This document shows positions 50,421 through 61,668 of a stretch of DNA of 64,000 bases, piece after piece (within the stretch, counting starts at the first letter, position 1; every line of letters begins with the position of its first letter). Source of the stretch: Camarhynchus parvulus (taxonomy: Eukaryota; Chordata; Aves; Passeriformes; Thraupidae); the NCBI RefSeq assembly GCF_901933205.1, contig NC_044573.1, forward strand, positions 27,897,493-27,961,492. The letters run 5' to 3'. The notes under the pieces were generated by a model, which had not been told where the DNA came from, ran no database searches, and saw only the letters and a program-made list of their open reading frames with translations. The translations under genes were made by a program, and so were the position numbers.

Positions 50421-52164
50421 TGTCCATTTAAGGTGTGAGTGAAAGGACAATTGTGCCATACCAATCAGGAGCCTGTAAAAGCTAGCAGCTGCTGCCTAAA
50501 ACCACAAAGACACTATGAAATAAGCTGACAGTGTTTGCTTTGGTAGAACAATTCCTCTAACGTGCCTTTTCCTTGATGAATGATTTCTTGTAGAGGAACT
50601 GTGTGCAGTGAAAATTCTCTGAGACTGACCGTCAGCTGCAATGTTGATATCTGTAATACTAACAATACAGTACATTTCAGAGGAGCATTGTCCTGCTGCT
50701 GGAGGAGATACCATTTACAAAGGAAATGAAAGTCCTTGACCTAGAGATCAATTTAACCTCACTGCTGATGCCATTTGTTCTGTTTGTCATTGTGGAAATT
50801 CAGGGTGCTCTGTTTTTCTAGTTCACCATTTTTTCCCAAGTGCAGCTGGGCTCTGACAGAAAGCAGGGTGGAAAGCAGTGAAAATCCCTAGATATTTGGT
50901 CAGATGCCTGTTTTCAATACCTGTATCCTTTACTGCAACCCAAATAACTTATTCAAATTCTTTCTGGCTTTCACTTACAATGATGCCCATGCTTTGTGCT
51001 AGTCATTTGTCAAAGACAAAAAAACCATAAAAGCTTGGACAGGCAAGAGACATGGGCCTCATCAAACAGAGGGAAGATTCTGCCTGACAGTAAACAGCAT
51101 CACATTGTACAACACCTTTGGCTCATGAGAGAACAGAGAGTGGCCTGAAATCCCTTTAGGGGAAGATGAGGGTCAGGGAGAAAAGAACGAATGGTCTTAA
51201 GAGCTTTCCAGGGTTAAAGCAGAGATGAACTCTTTACCAACTCGCACCTGCAGGATGGTGACATGTTGAATCACCCTTTTAAAGAGGAAACTCTAAAAAA
51301 TTAGAATAAAAACATAAAAAAAGAAAAAGAGGCTATGCCTCTTCTTCATGAAAAAGCCAATAAACTAAACCCCACAGGAACAAGGATAATTCTGACAGGA
51401 TCCTGCCTGCAGCCCTGGAGGGCATTAGCTCTGCAGGCTTGGGTATACAGCAGCAGACAGAAAAGACAACATTTGTGTGAGAAGCCGTAATTTATTTTTA
51501 AGAGTCATACAAGGATTGACTTAGCTGTGAAGAAGTTCATGATTACACCTCTCTGAGACTCACAGGATCTGAGCAGTGTAGATGCTTAGAAATAGATCAT
51601 TACTTTAAATAGTGTTTCACATCCTAAAGCTGCTACCTCGCAGGTCACTTCAACCATCTTGGGTACTCATGGCTGTAGCACATGGTAACTCAGGCTGGCA
51701 GTTGAGAAATTCTGTGTATGCTCCAAAAATCAGTAGATCCTGCTGACAGCTGGGTTGGAAGCTAGTGGGAATAACAGGACTGGCTGCAAAACCCACTCTG
51801 GGGTGTAAATTGAACATAGAAAACACAGCAAAGCCAGGACAACTGTGCAAAGCCAGGACTCGTTAAAAGGACAATTTTGTCTCCTGAATGCCAGCACAGA
51901 AGCAACTGTTCTGCATGGCCAGAAAAAGAGGACTGGATGACTAAGCCAGAACACAAACTGCACAGAAAATGTTCTCCTCAGCTGTGCTTAAATCAGGGAT
52001 CCTCAAGCTTTCCTTCTGGGAAACTGTGTTTAATCTGGGACACTGCTAGAGAATAATCAAAGACTCAGTAGTCCTATTGCCACAATTCTGTAGTGACAAC
52101 AGCAATTGTTATCAAGGGGGAAATTCTCCTTCTGAACATACTTGTAGGAGCCTTTATGTGGTGA
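50421..52164. other. Unique non-coding sequence, no gene seen
   Basis: Overlapping short minus-strand frames at 51650-51963 have no recognisable feature. A GCAAAGCCAGGAC 13-mer occurs twice near 51828 and 51847. No mobile element was recognised before the LTR at 52170. Confidence 0.6.
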
Positions 52165-52169
52165 GATGC
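52165..52169. repeat. Left target-site duplication candidate GATGC
   Basis: GATGC here pairs with AATGC at 53222-53226, matching at four of five bases. It supports the LTR boundaries but is less certain than the other duplications in the window. Confidence 0.5.
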
Positions 52170-53221
52170 TGTACTGGGCTTGCATGGTGAGGTTTTGGTA
52201 ATGGGGAGGGCTTCTGTGAGAAGCTGCCAGAAGCTGCCTCCATGTCCAGCAGAGCCAATGCCAGCTGGCTCCAAGGTGGATGTGCCACTGGCCAAGGCTG
52301 GGCCTATCAGAAATGGTGGTAATGCCTCTGTGATAACATATTTAAGAAGAAGGAAAAAGAAAAAGGTTGTGAGGGGAACAACTTTGCAGACACCAAGGTC
52401 AAGTGCAGAAGGAGGGGCAGGAGGTGCTCCAGGCTCTGGAGCTGAGATTCCCCTGCAGCCCCTAATGGGGACCATGGTGGAGCAGCTGTGCCCCTGCAGC
52501 CCACGGATGTCCCTGGGGATGCAGAGATCCACCTGCAGCCTGTGGAGCAGCCCCACAGCAGAGCAGGTGGATGCCTGAGAGGAGGCTGTGACCCCATGGG
52601 AGGCCTGTGCTGGAGCAGGGTCCTGGCAGGAACGTGCAGACCCATGGAGAGAGCTCACTCTGGAGCAGGTTTCCTGGTAGGACTGTGACCGCATGGGGGA
52701 CCCACGTTGGAGCAGGCTGTGCCTGAAGGACTGAACCCCATGGAAGAGTGACCCACATGCAGCAGTTCAGAGAGAACTGCTGTCCGTGGGACAGACTCAT
52801 GCTGGAGAAATTCATGGAGAGCTGTCTCCTGTGGGAGGGACTCCATGGCAAAGCAGGGGAACAGCTCCTCTCCCTGAGCAGTGCCAGGAACAACGTGTGA
52901 TGAGCTGAGCATAATTCCAATTCCCATGTCCCTCTGCTGCTGGGGTGGGGAAGGTAGAGCTGAGAAGGAGGGAGGGGTGAGGGGAAGGTGTATTTAAGGT
53001 CTGTTTTTACTTCTCATTATCCTCCTCTGATTTTGTTTGTAATAAATTCAGTTAATATTTCTAATTTGTGTCTGTTTTGCCTGTGACAGTATTTGGGGTG
53101 TGATCTTTCCTGGCCTTGTCTCAACCCATGAACCCTTTGTTATACTTTCTTTCTGTCCAGCTGTGGAGTGAGAGAGTGGCTTTGCTGGGTGCCTGCCATC
53201 CATCCGGGGTCAACCTCTACA
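52170..53221 (+). mobile_element. Solo LTR (about 1.05 kb), passerine ERV family
   Basis: The element starts TGTACTGGGCTTGCATGG and ends in a GGGGTCAACCTCTACA terminus, giving TG...CA ends. Characteristic parts, recognised from memory of passerine genomes, are the GCTTCTGTGAGAAGCTGCCA block near 52212, the AACATATTTAAGAAG TATA-like region near 52337, the CAGACACCAAGGTCA block near 52388 and a terminal AATAAA at 53041. Between about 52480 and 52860 lies an internal array of degenerate units built on CCATG...CTGGAGCAG. Near-matching 5-bp duplications flank it. No viral genes adjoin it, so it is a solo LTR. A second copy lies at 57075 in reverse. Confidence 0.87.
52480..52860 (+). repeat. Internal degenerate tandem units within the LTR
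   Basis: Units built on a CCATGG... and CTGGAGCAG-like core repeat every few tens of bases within the LTR U3/R region. The antisense and sense frames through it (for example 52074-52694 minus) are open because the units lack stops. They do not indicate a gene. Confidence 0.65.
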
Positions 53222-53226
53222 AATGC
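53222..53226. repeat. Right target-site duplication candidate AATGC
   Basis: This is the partner of GATGC at 52165-52169 and follows directly after the terminal CA of the LTR. Confidence 0.5.
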
Positions 53227-53282
53227 TGTTGTTCTAGGAGGATGCACACACATGTCCTCTGGCCCCCGTTTCATTTGCTGCA

Positions 53283-53547
53283 CCTTCCCCTTCCCTTCCC
53301 CTTCCCCTTCCCCCCTTTCCCTTCCCTTTCCCTTTCCCCTTCCCTTCCCCTTTCCCCTTCCCTTCCCTTCCCTTCCCTTCCTTCCCTTCCTTCCCTTCCC
53401 TTCCTTCCCTTCCTTCCCTTCCCCTTCCTTTCCTTCCTTCCCTTCCTTCCCTTCCCTTCCCTTTCCCTTCCCTTCCCTTCCCTTCCCTTCCCTTCCCTTC
53501 CCTTCCCTTCCCTTCCCTTCCCTTCCCTTCCTTTTTTTTTTCCCCTT
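53283..53547. repeat. 265-bp pure pyrimidine tract, (CCCTT)n and relatives
   Basis: The plus strand contains only C and T across this span. The last part, about 53466-53530, is a near-perfect CCCTT pentamer array, followed by a T run and CCCC. The opposite strand is pure purine (AAGGG). Long homopurine-homopyrimidine tracts can form triplex (H-DNA) structures and are slippage-prone. Both are known properties of such sequences, not shown here. Frames through it (Ser/Pro/Phe or Gly/Arg/Glu/Lys) are artefacts. It lies about 60 bp beyond the LTR end. Confidence 0.95.
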
Positions 53548-56500
53548 GAGGGCATGAGATGGCTCATAATGTCATGGCCCTAATGTAAGACCCTACATCT
53601 GGGACAAAATTGAAGCTTTTGAGAGTATTTGTTCACCTAAAGTCAGAGCCTGCCCCATAAGAGACCTGCTTCCAGAGCACTACACTGAGTATGGCTTTTA
53701 GCTCTCTTTTCATGAGTATTTTCCTCTCCAAGTCCCCAAGTCTACGAAGCTTGGATGGCCTTACTGCACAGCCCAAGGGGCTACATTAGAAATAACCAAT
53801 TTAACCATTCATGTAGAAAACAGAAGAAACCTCAAAGACTGTTGAACTACATGTTCAGGGATGAGGATAGCCCCTCTGTTTTCCCTACAAATAAATATTT
53901 ACTACTTTAGAAATTGTCATATACTATTGGCAAACACTTCCACTGAAGAAGTTGATGAGAAGTTAAGCACTGATTTAACTGGGAGAAAATGTGGCCTTCT
54001 GTTGGCTGAGGATGCTCAAGATGGTAATTTTACAAAGATCAGCTGTCATGAGGAGTCTTAAATAATTTGTATTTTCTGAAGTTTCCAGACAAAATAATCA
54101 GTTAGAGTTTTTTCATGCTTCTGCATGCAAGGGCAGACCTTGTGTTCTCACCTTGCAAGTAATGGGACTGTAATTTCTATGTTCTCTCTGTGTTTAAGCT
54201 GATGGAGAGCTGAGGATGAAGGGTGACATTGACAATGTCCTTTTAACATCTTGATTGGCAGGTCTCTGCCTCCTATCACTCACAATACCCAGAGAGAAAG
54301 CTATCTCATTAATAACAAAGAAAGAAAAAAAATGAAAGCCACTGCCTTGTGTTGTCTGAGTGCAAGTTGTGAGATTTTGCTGACACCTGCAAGGTGGAAT
54401 AAACACCTGCATTTCAATCACTGGGAAGCGAAGTCCATGTATACAGAATTCAAATAGTCTGTGCAGGTGGCTCTTATTTAAAAGTTAATAGGTCAGCCTT
54501 CAGTCAGAAAATCCCCTTGTGATCTCCCCCAGCATGAGAGTGATCAGTGGCACATATGTTGTGGGCTATCAGGTTCTATGGGCTCCCAGGCACAGGAAGC
54601 ATCAGGCAGAGCATCCTTTGGCTGGTAAGCAGGAAAGGACAGGTTTGCATTGCTGTAAGTCCATGGCTTTACATGGGCAGCATGGGCACCCAAAGGAGAA
54701 GAGGCCAGTGCAGTGCTGGCTCTGCCCCATGACTTGCTCAGAAGAGGAGATGCATCTCTGCTCGCCCCAGAGACCACAAGCAGTGGAGGCACTGCCCCTG
54801 TGGGGTGCACTGCTCTGAAAGCAGAAGGTCCAGGGTGTGCTGGGGATGTGCCATGGAGAGGGAGAGCTCTCACTGCAGGAAGCAAACTCATTCAGATGCA
54901 GCAGCAGTACAGCGCTTCCCGCCTGCCTGCCAAGGGCCATGGCAGATCCGGCTGCCCTTTCACAGCCTCCAAAGCAGCACACAGCACACAACAACAGAGA
55001 GGGAAATGAAAGCCCCTCGAAGTACAACTGAGGAGCAAGGAAATTAAAACTGAAGGGAGAAGCGAGGAAGAGTTGCTGAATAACCTTTTGGAGCTGGTAC
55101 CTTCAGACATGTGTGACAGTTCTGGGTGGCGAGCTGCAGGCACGGATACCTGTAGCAGTCCAAGCTATGCTTTAATTAAGTTACCTGTTTTTATTAAAGT
55201 GCCCCAGATAATATACTCCTGCCTCAAGTTTGCAGTGACACTTCTCTGTTCTTCAGACTAAAGCAGATTCAGCTTGTTGGTTGGTTTTGTGGAGTGGTTT
55301 TTTTTCTTTTTTTTAAAATCATTTTGTCACATGCTCCCTTTAGGGAAAAATAAAATGAAAAACTGTACCTATTCTATGATTATAGTTCAGGTTAATCTTC
55401 CTTGGACTGTACTTTTCCTTGCTCTGTGTATATATATATATATGTAGGAATTATTAAGTGAGAAGTTAGAAGGCAGAGGAGGTTTGTTGCTGCTTTTTCC
55501 TAGTGCTTCTTTGCTCAATGTACCTCAGTAAAATTTTTTTAGCCACCATTCCTTTCCCCAGTATTCCCTTCGTTGTTAAGAAACCTCATGCTTAAGACAA
55601 CCTCAGAGAGATTTCCAGGACAGAAGACAGCAGTATGAAAATTAACACCTATATCTGCAGAATGAGCAATAACAGCTAAAAATATCTCCTCCAAGCTTAC
55701 TGATGTGCCCTCTCCTGATATGGATTAATCACCTCTTAGAAAATATTGGCTACTTTGTCCATTCACTTGTTCTGCACACAGTTTGAGTGGTTGTCAATAT
55801 CTTTTTAGTGTTTTTTTTAGTCCACACCATGCCCACACTAGAGAGGTCAAAGTGCATTGTTATTTGTTTCTGGCAGACATTGTTATATGGAGGGTCTCAG
55901 CACAAAGCCAGATTAGAGCCTCTATGGAAATTTTAGGTAGGTGTTCTGTCCAGCAAGTGATCACCAGAGCTGGACACCTCTGCTGTGTTTCCAGCCCCTT
56001 CACAGCCCTGCATCTGTGCATCTTTGCCTCCAATCAGTTTGGGTGGTGGTGTCCTTTAGGAAGGAATTAATTTTTTGTGGGAGTGTGGCAGGTTGCTCAG
56101 AGTTTGGGACTTTTGGCAGGGCTGTGATGTCCATCATTACCTATGTGATGTCCCACAGCCTAGTGGTCTGTCACATCAACATGGGCTTGTTTGAACCAGA
56201 TCAGCTCCTTTTTCTGCGCTGTTCTCAGACTTTTGAAAGTTTTTTTTGTCTTCCCCTTAGATGCAGATCATAGCATAAGCCATGATGTGTTCTCAGGGTC
56301 TTCTGCTTTTACACTACTTTGTCTTCCAGCATAAAGTCCCTGTTTCTCTGGCTGAACCACAAGAGGAAGCTTCAGGCCACAGAGTTGGGGTAAATAATAA
56401 CTTCTAAATTAATTTGAATGCAAGATGACTTCAGTTATAACAATCTTTTTCTTGCTGCTTTAATGCAAAATGAAAGAGATCCACACCCCACTGGAAATGC

Positions 56501-57074
56501 AGGTTACTTTTTGAAGAATGCCATTTCATGGTGCCATCCTTCTCTTGACAGCTCAGAGGAAAGACCTGAAAAGGAAGCTGTTGTATTACCTACTGTGCTT
56601 TGTACAGCAGCATGGGTTCTTTCTCCATTTCCCCTCGTTTCCCTGGAAAAAGAATTTATCTTCTCTTAAATAAATGCCAAAGATACTGCTAAATAAGTGC
56701 CACTGTCTTTGGGTGCTGAACATGAAAGCTGCTGCCTGCAGGTCAGGTCTGTGGCAGGAGGGCAGGCAGGGCACACAGCCGTGCCAACGTCCAGCTGGCC
56801 ACTGGGACAGTGGGATAGTCCTTACTGAGAGGGGATAATGGCTCTTTCTTGGAGGTGAAATCACTTACTGGGGGAGAGCAGGAAGAATGAGGGGTCCCCC
56901 ACAGGAGCACATATGGGGTCAAACCTCTTTTAGCAGCCTGACCATACAAAGATGAGGGAGCTGCAGCTGTACCAACATCTAAAGAACATCGGTCCTTGGT
57001 GCAGTATTCTGTGTGGGCTGCTTCCCCAACAGAGTGTAATAGATGTATTTGCTGGAGGAAATCTGAGAAAATGA
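53548..57074. other. Unique non-coding sequence between LTRs
   Basis: Frames around 54500-55050 on both strands reflect higher GC rather than coding. A (TA)7 run lies at 55429-55442. I see no recognisable gene or full repeat. The internal region of a provirus would be expected between two same-strand LTRs, but the flanking LTRs here are in opposite orientation and no viral coding similarity is visible. Confidence 0.6.
55429..55442. repeat. (TA)7 microsatellite
   Basis: This is a perfect TA dinucleotide run of seven units. Confidence 0.9.
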
Positions 57075-57927
57075 TGTGGTGGGCTGACAAAGCAGCTCTA
57101 TCACTCCCCTCATCAGCTAGACTGGAGAGAAAAAATAGAACAAAAAGCTTCTGGATCAAGAAAAGGGCAGGGAGAGATCACTCACAGATAATTGTCATGG
57201 GCAAAACAGACTTGGAGAAATTAGTTTAATTTATTACCAATCAGATCAGAGTAGTGTAATGAGAAATAAAATTCAATCTTAAAACACCTTTCCCCCACCC
57301 CTTCCTTTTTCCTGGTCTTTACTTCTGACTTTTGCTACCTCCTCAACTGCACAAAGGGATAGGGAATGAGGGTTGTGGTCAGTTCATCACACACTGTCTT
57401 GCTGCTCCTTCCTCCTCAGGAGGAGAACTCTTCACTCGTCCTCTGCTTCAGTGGGCGTCCCTTATACAGGGTGCAATTCTTTCCCTGTGCGGTCCTGACA
57501 AGATCCTGCATGGATTTCCCACAGGGTCACTGCCTCCTTTGGGCATCCACCTGCCCTGGTGTGGGGTCCTCAGAGTCTCCACGTGGATGCACCTGCACCA
57601 TGGGCTGCCGGGGAATCTCTGCTCTGGTGTCTCAAGAACCTCTTCCTGCTTCTTCACAGACCTTGGTGTTTGCACCAGTGTTTTTCTCACCTATTCTCAC
57701 TCTTCCTCCGGCTGCTGTTGCACAGTGGTTCCCCCCTCTCCCTGCCCCCACATAAATACACTATCCTGGAGGTGCTACTGCTGCCACTGATGGGCTCAGC
57801 CTTGGCCAGCAGTGGATCTGTCTCGGCAGATGGCATTGGCTGTGTCAGACATGGCAGCTCCTCACAGAAGGCACATGTGTAGTCCTCCCTGCCACCAAAA
57901 CCTTACCACACAGCCCCAAAGCTGACA
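57075..57927 (-). mobile_element. Diverged LTR, same family as 52170-53221, reversed
   Basis: Read on the minus strand, this block follows the same order of landmarks as the LTR at 52170. On the plus strand they appear reversed: TGTGGTGGGCTGAC at the left edge, CTCTATCACTCCCCTC, a TTTATTACC (AATAAA reversed) near 57230, CCTTGGTGTTTGCA near 57661, and ATGGCAGCTCCTCACAGAAG then CCACCAAAACCTTACCA near 57857-57907. It is shorter (about 850 bp), consistent with loss of internal tandem units, and more diverged. The right edge is approximate and no target duplication was found, so it is probably older or deleted at that end. Confidence 0.8.
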
Positions 57928-58269
57928 AAGTTGCATCCCCACCTGCTGTAAACTGGGGAGTTCCATTGGCTTGGAAATCTTCCTGTCAGCTCAGAGCAGC
58001 TGGATATCTGCCCCCAAAGCTGCTGCTGCTCACTCAGTTCCCTGGGCAGTGTGCCCAAACCTACAAGAAAGCAAGCAGCCCTTGAACTTGTAGATCACAC
58101 TTCCTTGGCCTTGGAGGTCCTTCAGATAACTGTGATAAAATTATTCATAAGATGAAACACAAAAGTCATAAGTTGCTTTGAAAATTTTGGCTTGGAAAAG
58201 GTGCCTGTGTGGCTGGGTATGCTGGGGTATCTCCTGCTTCTCCACTTAGACAGACAGATGAGTCTGGAA
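57928..58269. other. Short non-coding spacer between two LTRs
   Basis: I see no gene or named repeat in this interval. Confidence 0.6.
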
Positions 58270-58275
58270 GGAGGG
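58270..58275. repeat. Left target-site duplication GGAGGG
   Basis: This is identical to 58627-58632 and abuts the TG start of the LTR. Confidence 0.85.
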
Positions 58276-58626
58276 TGTGGCAGCAGCTCTCTGGCCACAG
58301 AGAGCAACAGACAGCTTTCCCAGGCCTTTCTGGGAAAAGTCTGTGAGAAGATCAGAGAAATAATTATTATCTTAACTGCTGCATTTGTTGTTGTGAACAT
58401 GTGGAATGTGTTATGGAGATTTGTTTACCAAAGGGTGGTTTCTTAATTAGCCAATGGTGATGGTGTTTGGATTGGAGGACCAATTAGATCCAGGTGTATC
58501 TAACTGTCTATGAAAGCAATGGGTTTCTTAATAATGAAATCTACATAATAAAGAGATTGATCAGTCTTCTATGAACTATGGAGTCAGTACTAATTATTAC
58601 CTGTTCAGGGATGCCCTGCTATGACA
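58276..58626 (+). mobile_element. Solo LTR (351 bp), passerine ERV, perfect 6-bp target duplication
   Basis: The element runs from TGTGGCAGCAGCTCT to a terminal CTATGACA, with TG...CA ends, and is flanked by identical GGAGGG at 58270-58275 and 58627-58632. Promoter-like parts are visible in order: AGCCAATGG near 58449 and ACCAATTAG near 58480 (CAAT boxes), a degenerate TATA at TCTATGAAAG near 58507, and AATAAA at 58547-58552. These are followed by the GGAGTCAGTACTAATTATTA U5-like end. It resembles, from memory, a common passerine LTR. No coding sequence is attached. The 6-bp duplication suggests a betaretrovirus/alpharetrovirus-like integrase, which is inference. Confidence 0.88.
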
Positions 58627-58632
58627 GGAGGG
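58627..58632. repeat. Right target-site duplication GGAGGG
   Basis: This directly follows the terminal CA of the LTR and matches 58270-58275. Confidence 0.85.
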
Positions 58633-61600
58633 CTGTGTTTTCTGGTGGTGATGAAAAAAGAGAAAAGCCTGGAGTATTTCCAAGGTCATCTCTGGGCTTC
58701 TTCCACAAGGCCAGCTTGGATGGAGAGGCTTCAGCAAATGGAGAATTATGCAGTGTACTGGGAAAGCCATGGGAATTCTCTGAAGACTAATTCAGCTAGT
58801 GAGTCACCCTGTGGGCTTTCCTGCTTCCACCTTTACCTGCAGAGACACCTCACGCCCTCTGTTTTATCTTCCTAATATAAATGTCTCTCTGCATCCTATC
58901 CCCTTTCCTATCCCTTCTTTACGGTAGAGCTGAGCTGGAATAGCTGGGGCTGTTTCCCCCATCCCGTCTTCAGAGCCTAAAAGATGTCATGGTGGTGTTA
59001 GTCCATCTGTTCTCCTTACTTTAGGAAAGTGACTTGATGTACGAAGCAATAAAGACCCAGCCACTTTTTTCTGTTTTCCTTCTAGATTCATAAGCTCTAA
59101 TTCTTATCTTGTCATTTCCTGGGGTCCCACAGAGAATAATACAGCCACAGCATCACATTCTCCCATGAATCCACCTTCCCTCTTGTGACTACAGCTGTTT
59201 CTGTGCTAATTACCCTGCCTAGCTCTGTTGGTTCAGTGCTTTTGTTATTAAATAAACAGTGTTGTTCTATCAGCCTCTGGTGAATGTCTGGAAGTGCCAT
59301 CCAAACACTTGGAACATCCTGCTACCTCTACCTCTTGTGGGATAGATGTCTAGAGTAGGATTTCCTAAGGGTCTGTGTTTTCTCCGTTAGTGTTTCTCAG
59401 GAAGAGAATGTATTAGGCACTTTTCCCACCTGTGCAGGAGGGCTAAAAATGCAAAATATATATTCTGTGCTTCTATAGGATAAAGAATGTCTTTGAAAAA
59501 TGATGGTCTTCCATCATATTTTGGTTGGAGATGTATGCAAAAAAAAAGACCTGCAAACCCAACTCCAAATGGTTTCTACACCCAGTTTGTGCAGGTTCAA
59601 CTCAAAAGGGTCTTGCTATCTCCATTTCTCTTGGGTGTATGAAATGTGCATATGTTTTTCTAGCTGTGTTGGTTTTGGCTTTGCTGGTAAATTTTCCAAA
59701 GTCAGGGAACTGGGCTTAACCTTTGCAAACTGAACCAGCATCTGATAATTTAACCCAGACTGTTTTACAGACTGTTGCCAGAGATGATTAACCTGCCTCT
59801 GGAATTTAGTGGGTTGCTCCAGAGTTACTGTGTGCTACAGCTGGTTGAATAATGAGGAAATCTGGATGACTCTCCTCCTGAACAAGATTCACGGCTATTC
59901 GCAGAGGCATTGCAACTTATTATTCACCAATATCCCAGTGACTGCTGGGAATTTATGAAAATGCTTGCAAATTTTAAATGGTTGAAAAATACATTCTGGA
60001 AATGAGTTATTTGCTATTTGTCATACAGTGGCCTCCTTTTTGGAGGCATATCTCACATACAAGTTTCAGTCATTGAGTCCAAGAACAAAAATTATGCCAT
60101 ATGACCATTCACACAGCATGAGGGACTGGGAACCAAAGTGAGCCATTTGTGTACAAATTGCATTTTGGATATTATTTATCTGTACAACTGGCATAGATTT
60201 ATAAACATGACTTGAATTGTGCATGTTTGGAGCAAGTCAGTACTTTTCCCTGATGCTTTTCTTCTTCTGTCTAAGAATCTCATTTTCGATTAGGATACAT
60301 GATATACAAACACATAAAATTTTAGTCTCTTGCCTGCGCCATTGGGAAAAAAAAATCTTCAAAATATGAGCAGGGTATAACCAATAGAGTAATGTCTTTC
60401 TGCTCCCACAAATAACCTGGTACCTGAAGACACTGCCTCGTTCATCTCAGATGAATTTGGTATTTGAAATTTAATGAGCTTTAGAATGATGATGGCTGAA
60501 ATACTAACATTTCTATTTCACTGTTTATTAAAGCCTGCAGAAAAGGTGTGTATGAGAGATGGCCGCATTTGAAAAGACTAGGAAAACCTGGAGCAAGAAG
60601 CAATTCATAAGTAGGATGAGCCAGCAAGATGAGTGGAGCTTGGGAATATTCCCTTCTCTTGATTTTTCCATCTTCAGTCCCTGCTTATGAATATTGAATC
60701 CTTTGAATAGTTGATGAATGATTCATCAGCACAAGCACACACAGAGAGCAAAACAGGGAAAATGTTTGCTTTCATGACTTTTGTTTAACCACTGTTTTGC
60801 TTGAGACAGAACAGAACTCAGGGTGCATGGGGGGATTGCCAATGAGGTGCAGCTGCTGCAAGCCCCATGGCAAGTTCAATTTTGAATGGTACTTCACCTT
60901 CCATGAATGGCTGGTGGCTTTTGTGCTCTGATAGGCAGACCATGTGAGGAGATTGGTTTCACTCAGCAGGACTCTGATCCTGTTATCCTCCTCAGAGAGC
61001 TTTGCAGTGTAGCACTACCCAGGGTGCCTTTTTGATAATGCATTTTCTTTGCAACACAGTTGTATCATATCTCTGTCTTAATAATCTCACTCATTATTTG
61101 CACAAAAAGGTAGAGGTGTCCTATGAACTCTGGGCTGGGATAGAACAAGCCCTTTAATCCTTTCAGTCAGCTCTTGCAGAAGCTACTGCAGACCTTCAAG
61201 AGGGAAAGCCTCTTCATGCAGTCCAACTCTAGAACACAGCAGTTCTTCTGAAGGACTGGGGATGAGGTGGGGATAAATAGGGTCAAGGACATATCCTACA
61301 TTCATGGCTGAGCAGCTGTATCCCTACAAACAAGGCAAACTTCTCATTCACTTGCTCTGCTGACCAGTGAGATGGAATCCAGCGCCAGCAATGGATCTGC
61401 CAGAGGAAGCCATGCAAAATGCTCCCCTTGCACACAAGTGGTGTGTGGCATCCTGGCATGGGGGAGTGACACTGCCATGAGACACAGGGCAAGACAGAGG
61501 CCTCGCTGCTGGGGAAAGTGAGGCAGGAGCCTTCTGTCAGAGGGCTATGGGTTGTGCATGGCACTTTACAGCTGCAGTGAAGGAGCTGGTGCTGGGAGGT

Positions 61601-61668
61601 GGTGGCAGGGCTGTATCTGTGTCACTGCTGACAGCCAGGAGCTGTGGTGTCTGCTCCCTCCTCTGCAG
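58633..61668. other. Unique non-coding sequence
   Basis: No gene is supported. The stretch 59930-60260 is AT-rich, repeat-free and dense in TAAT, TTTGCA and CCATATGACC-like sites, so it may be a conserved non-coding element, judged by texture only. The palindrome at 60712 is listed separately. Confidence 0.55.
60712..60728. promoter_or_regulatory. 17-bp palindrome TGATGAATGATTCATCA
   Basis: Perfect 8-bp arms surround a single central G. It contains a TGATTCATCA arrangement related to AP-1/POU-type half-sites. It lies 25 bp from a TTATGAATATTG motif. Function is inference. Confidence 0.3.

Noticed and set aside
52074..52694. 206-codon minus-strand frame
   Set aside because: It lies antisense within and beside the solo LTR and its internal tandem units. 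No retroviral or host protein feature is visible.
53116..53583. Ser/Pro/Phe-rich (plus) and Gly/Arg/Glu/Lys-rich (minus) frames
   Set aside because: They are translations of the pure pyrimidine tract, which lacks stop codons in every frame.
52170..58626. A complete provirus between LTRs
   Set aside because: The LTRs are of different families or opposite orientation, and no gag, pol or env similarity is visible between them.
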